59,013 nucleotides of DNA, from assembly GCA_903874055.1 (NCBI GenBank), contig CAIQQR010000111.1, positions 1 to 59,013 on the forward strand. The letters are read 5' to 3'. Under the pieces are notes generated by a model, which was not told the DNA's origin, made no database searches, and was given only the letters and a program-made list of their open reading frames with translations. Of this stretch, positions 58,995 to 59,013 are shown piece after piece (position 1 is the stretch's first letter; every line of letters starts with the position of its first letter). Source of the DNA: an uncultured Bacteroidota bacterium. Lineage in GTDB: Bacteria > Bacteroidota > Bacteroidia > Chitinophagales > Chitinophagaceae. The translations under genes and the position numbers were made by a program.

Positions 58995-59013
58995 TAAAGC
59001 TTACGGGCAATTA
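58995..59013 (-). rRNA. rrl: 23S ribosomal RNA, 3' end (partial)
   Basis: The last 19 bases, read on the minus strand, are TAATTGCCCGTAAGCTTTA. This resembles the conserved 23S 3' end (compare TAATGAACCGTGAGGCTTA in E. coli). The rest of the gene lies beyond the window. The exact 3' end is approximate. Confidence 0.7.

Overview
The window looks like a chromosome segment of a low-GC, AT-rich member of the Bacteroidota, most likely a Chitinophagaceae-type bacterium. The signs are: -7 promoter elements of the Bacteroidota form TAnnTTTG in front of many genes with little visible Shine-Dalgarno sequence; a Porin_10-like outer membrane protein; a DUF5689 lipoprotein next to a TonB-receptor-like barrel; the long form of IspH; the class I PNP; and an RRM protein with a glycine-rich tail. 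The genus is inference. Coding density is very high. No gene-free stretch exceeds 300 bp; the longest are 56896-57142, 57539-57755 and 35337-35516, and their contents are listed below. I see no insertion sequence, prophage, CRISPR array, integrase or tRNA.

Layout. 11-6462: a putative membrane-tethered regulator, a LuxE-like adenylating enzyme, and a tightly coupled trio of M42 peptidase, class I glutamine amidotransferase and ATP-grasp-like protein, followed by a small outer-membrane-type protein. 6470-13697 (mostly minus strand): secreted heavy-metal-binding protein, porin, purine nucleoside phosphorylase, TetA-like exporter, ClpB. 13830-24178: QueG; the sppA / ABC-2 permease / SRPBCC operon; folK and a deoxynucleoside kinase; an MFS carrier; a YkgJ-like Cys-cluster protein; GcvP. 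24266-32065: a small DNA-binding protein with two 17-bp direct repeats in front of it, an ABC-F ATPase, IspH, the mrp-cmk pair, a carboxypeptidase-regulatory-domain protein, 3-hydroxyacyl-CoA dehydrogenase and a YigZ/IMPACT protein. 32135-43211: PrmC, ExbB/ExbD, PepT, FKBP, Fmt, a rhodanese-thioredoxin lipoprotein, an RlpA-like protein, and a thyA-folA-methyltransferase-rsmF-like operon with proline dehydrogenase upstream. 43305-49136: dipeptide-epimerase-like enzyme, acyl-CoA thioesterase, PlsC-like acyltransferase, HAD phosphatase, polyprenyl synthase and RecJ. 49199-55608: HtpG and a cell-surface locus of DUF5689 lipoprotein, receptor-like barrel and secreted EEP nuclease/phosphatase. 55614-58634: the rpsF-rpsR-rplI ribosomal operon, an RRM protein and an aldo/keto reductase. 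The right edge holds a minus-strand 5S rRNA gene and the last bases of a 23S rRNA gene, so an rRNA operon enters from the right.

The genes are mostly core housekeeping: folate and thymidylate synthesis (folK, folA, thyA), nucleotide salvage (PNP, dNK, Cmk), translation (fmt, prmC, queG, rpsF/rpsR/rplI), protein quality control (clpB, htpG, sppA, FKBP), isoprenoids (ispH, polyprenyl synthase) and the cell envelope. The points most worth a second look are: (1) the M42 / amidotransferase / ATP-grasp operon, which resembles a make-and-break peptide or amide module that I cannot assign; (2) a recurrent arrangement in which the -7 element sits exactly four bases before the start codon, implying leaderless or nearly leaderless mRNAs; (3) the DUF5689/receptor/nuclease surface locus; (4) an attenuator-like hairpin before the RRM gene; and (5) paired 17-bp repeats, 22 bp apart, before a small DNA-binding protein. 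Many gene starts were moved downstream of the longest open frame because the longer frame begins with TTG or GTG, lies upstream of a promoter element or does not match the family.
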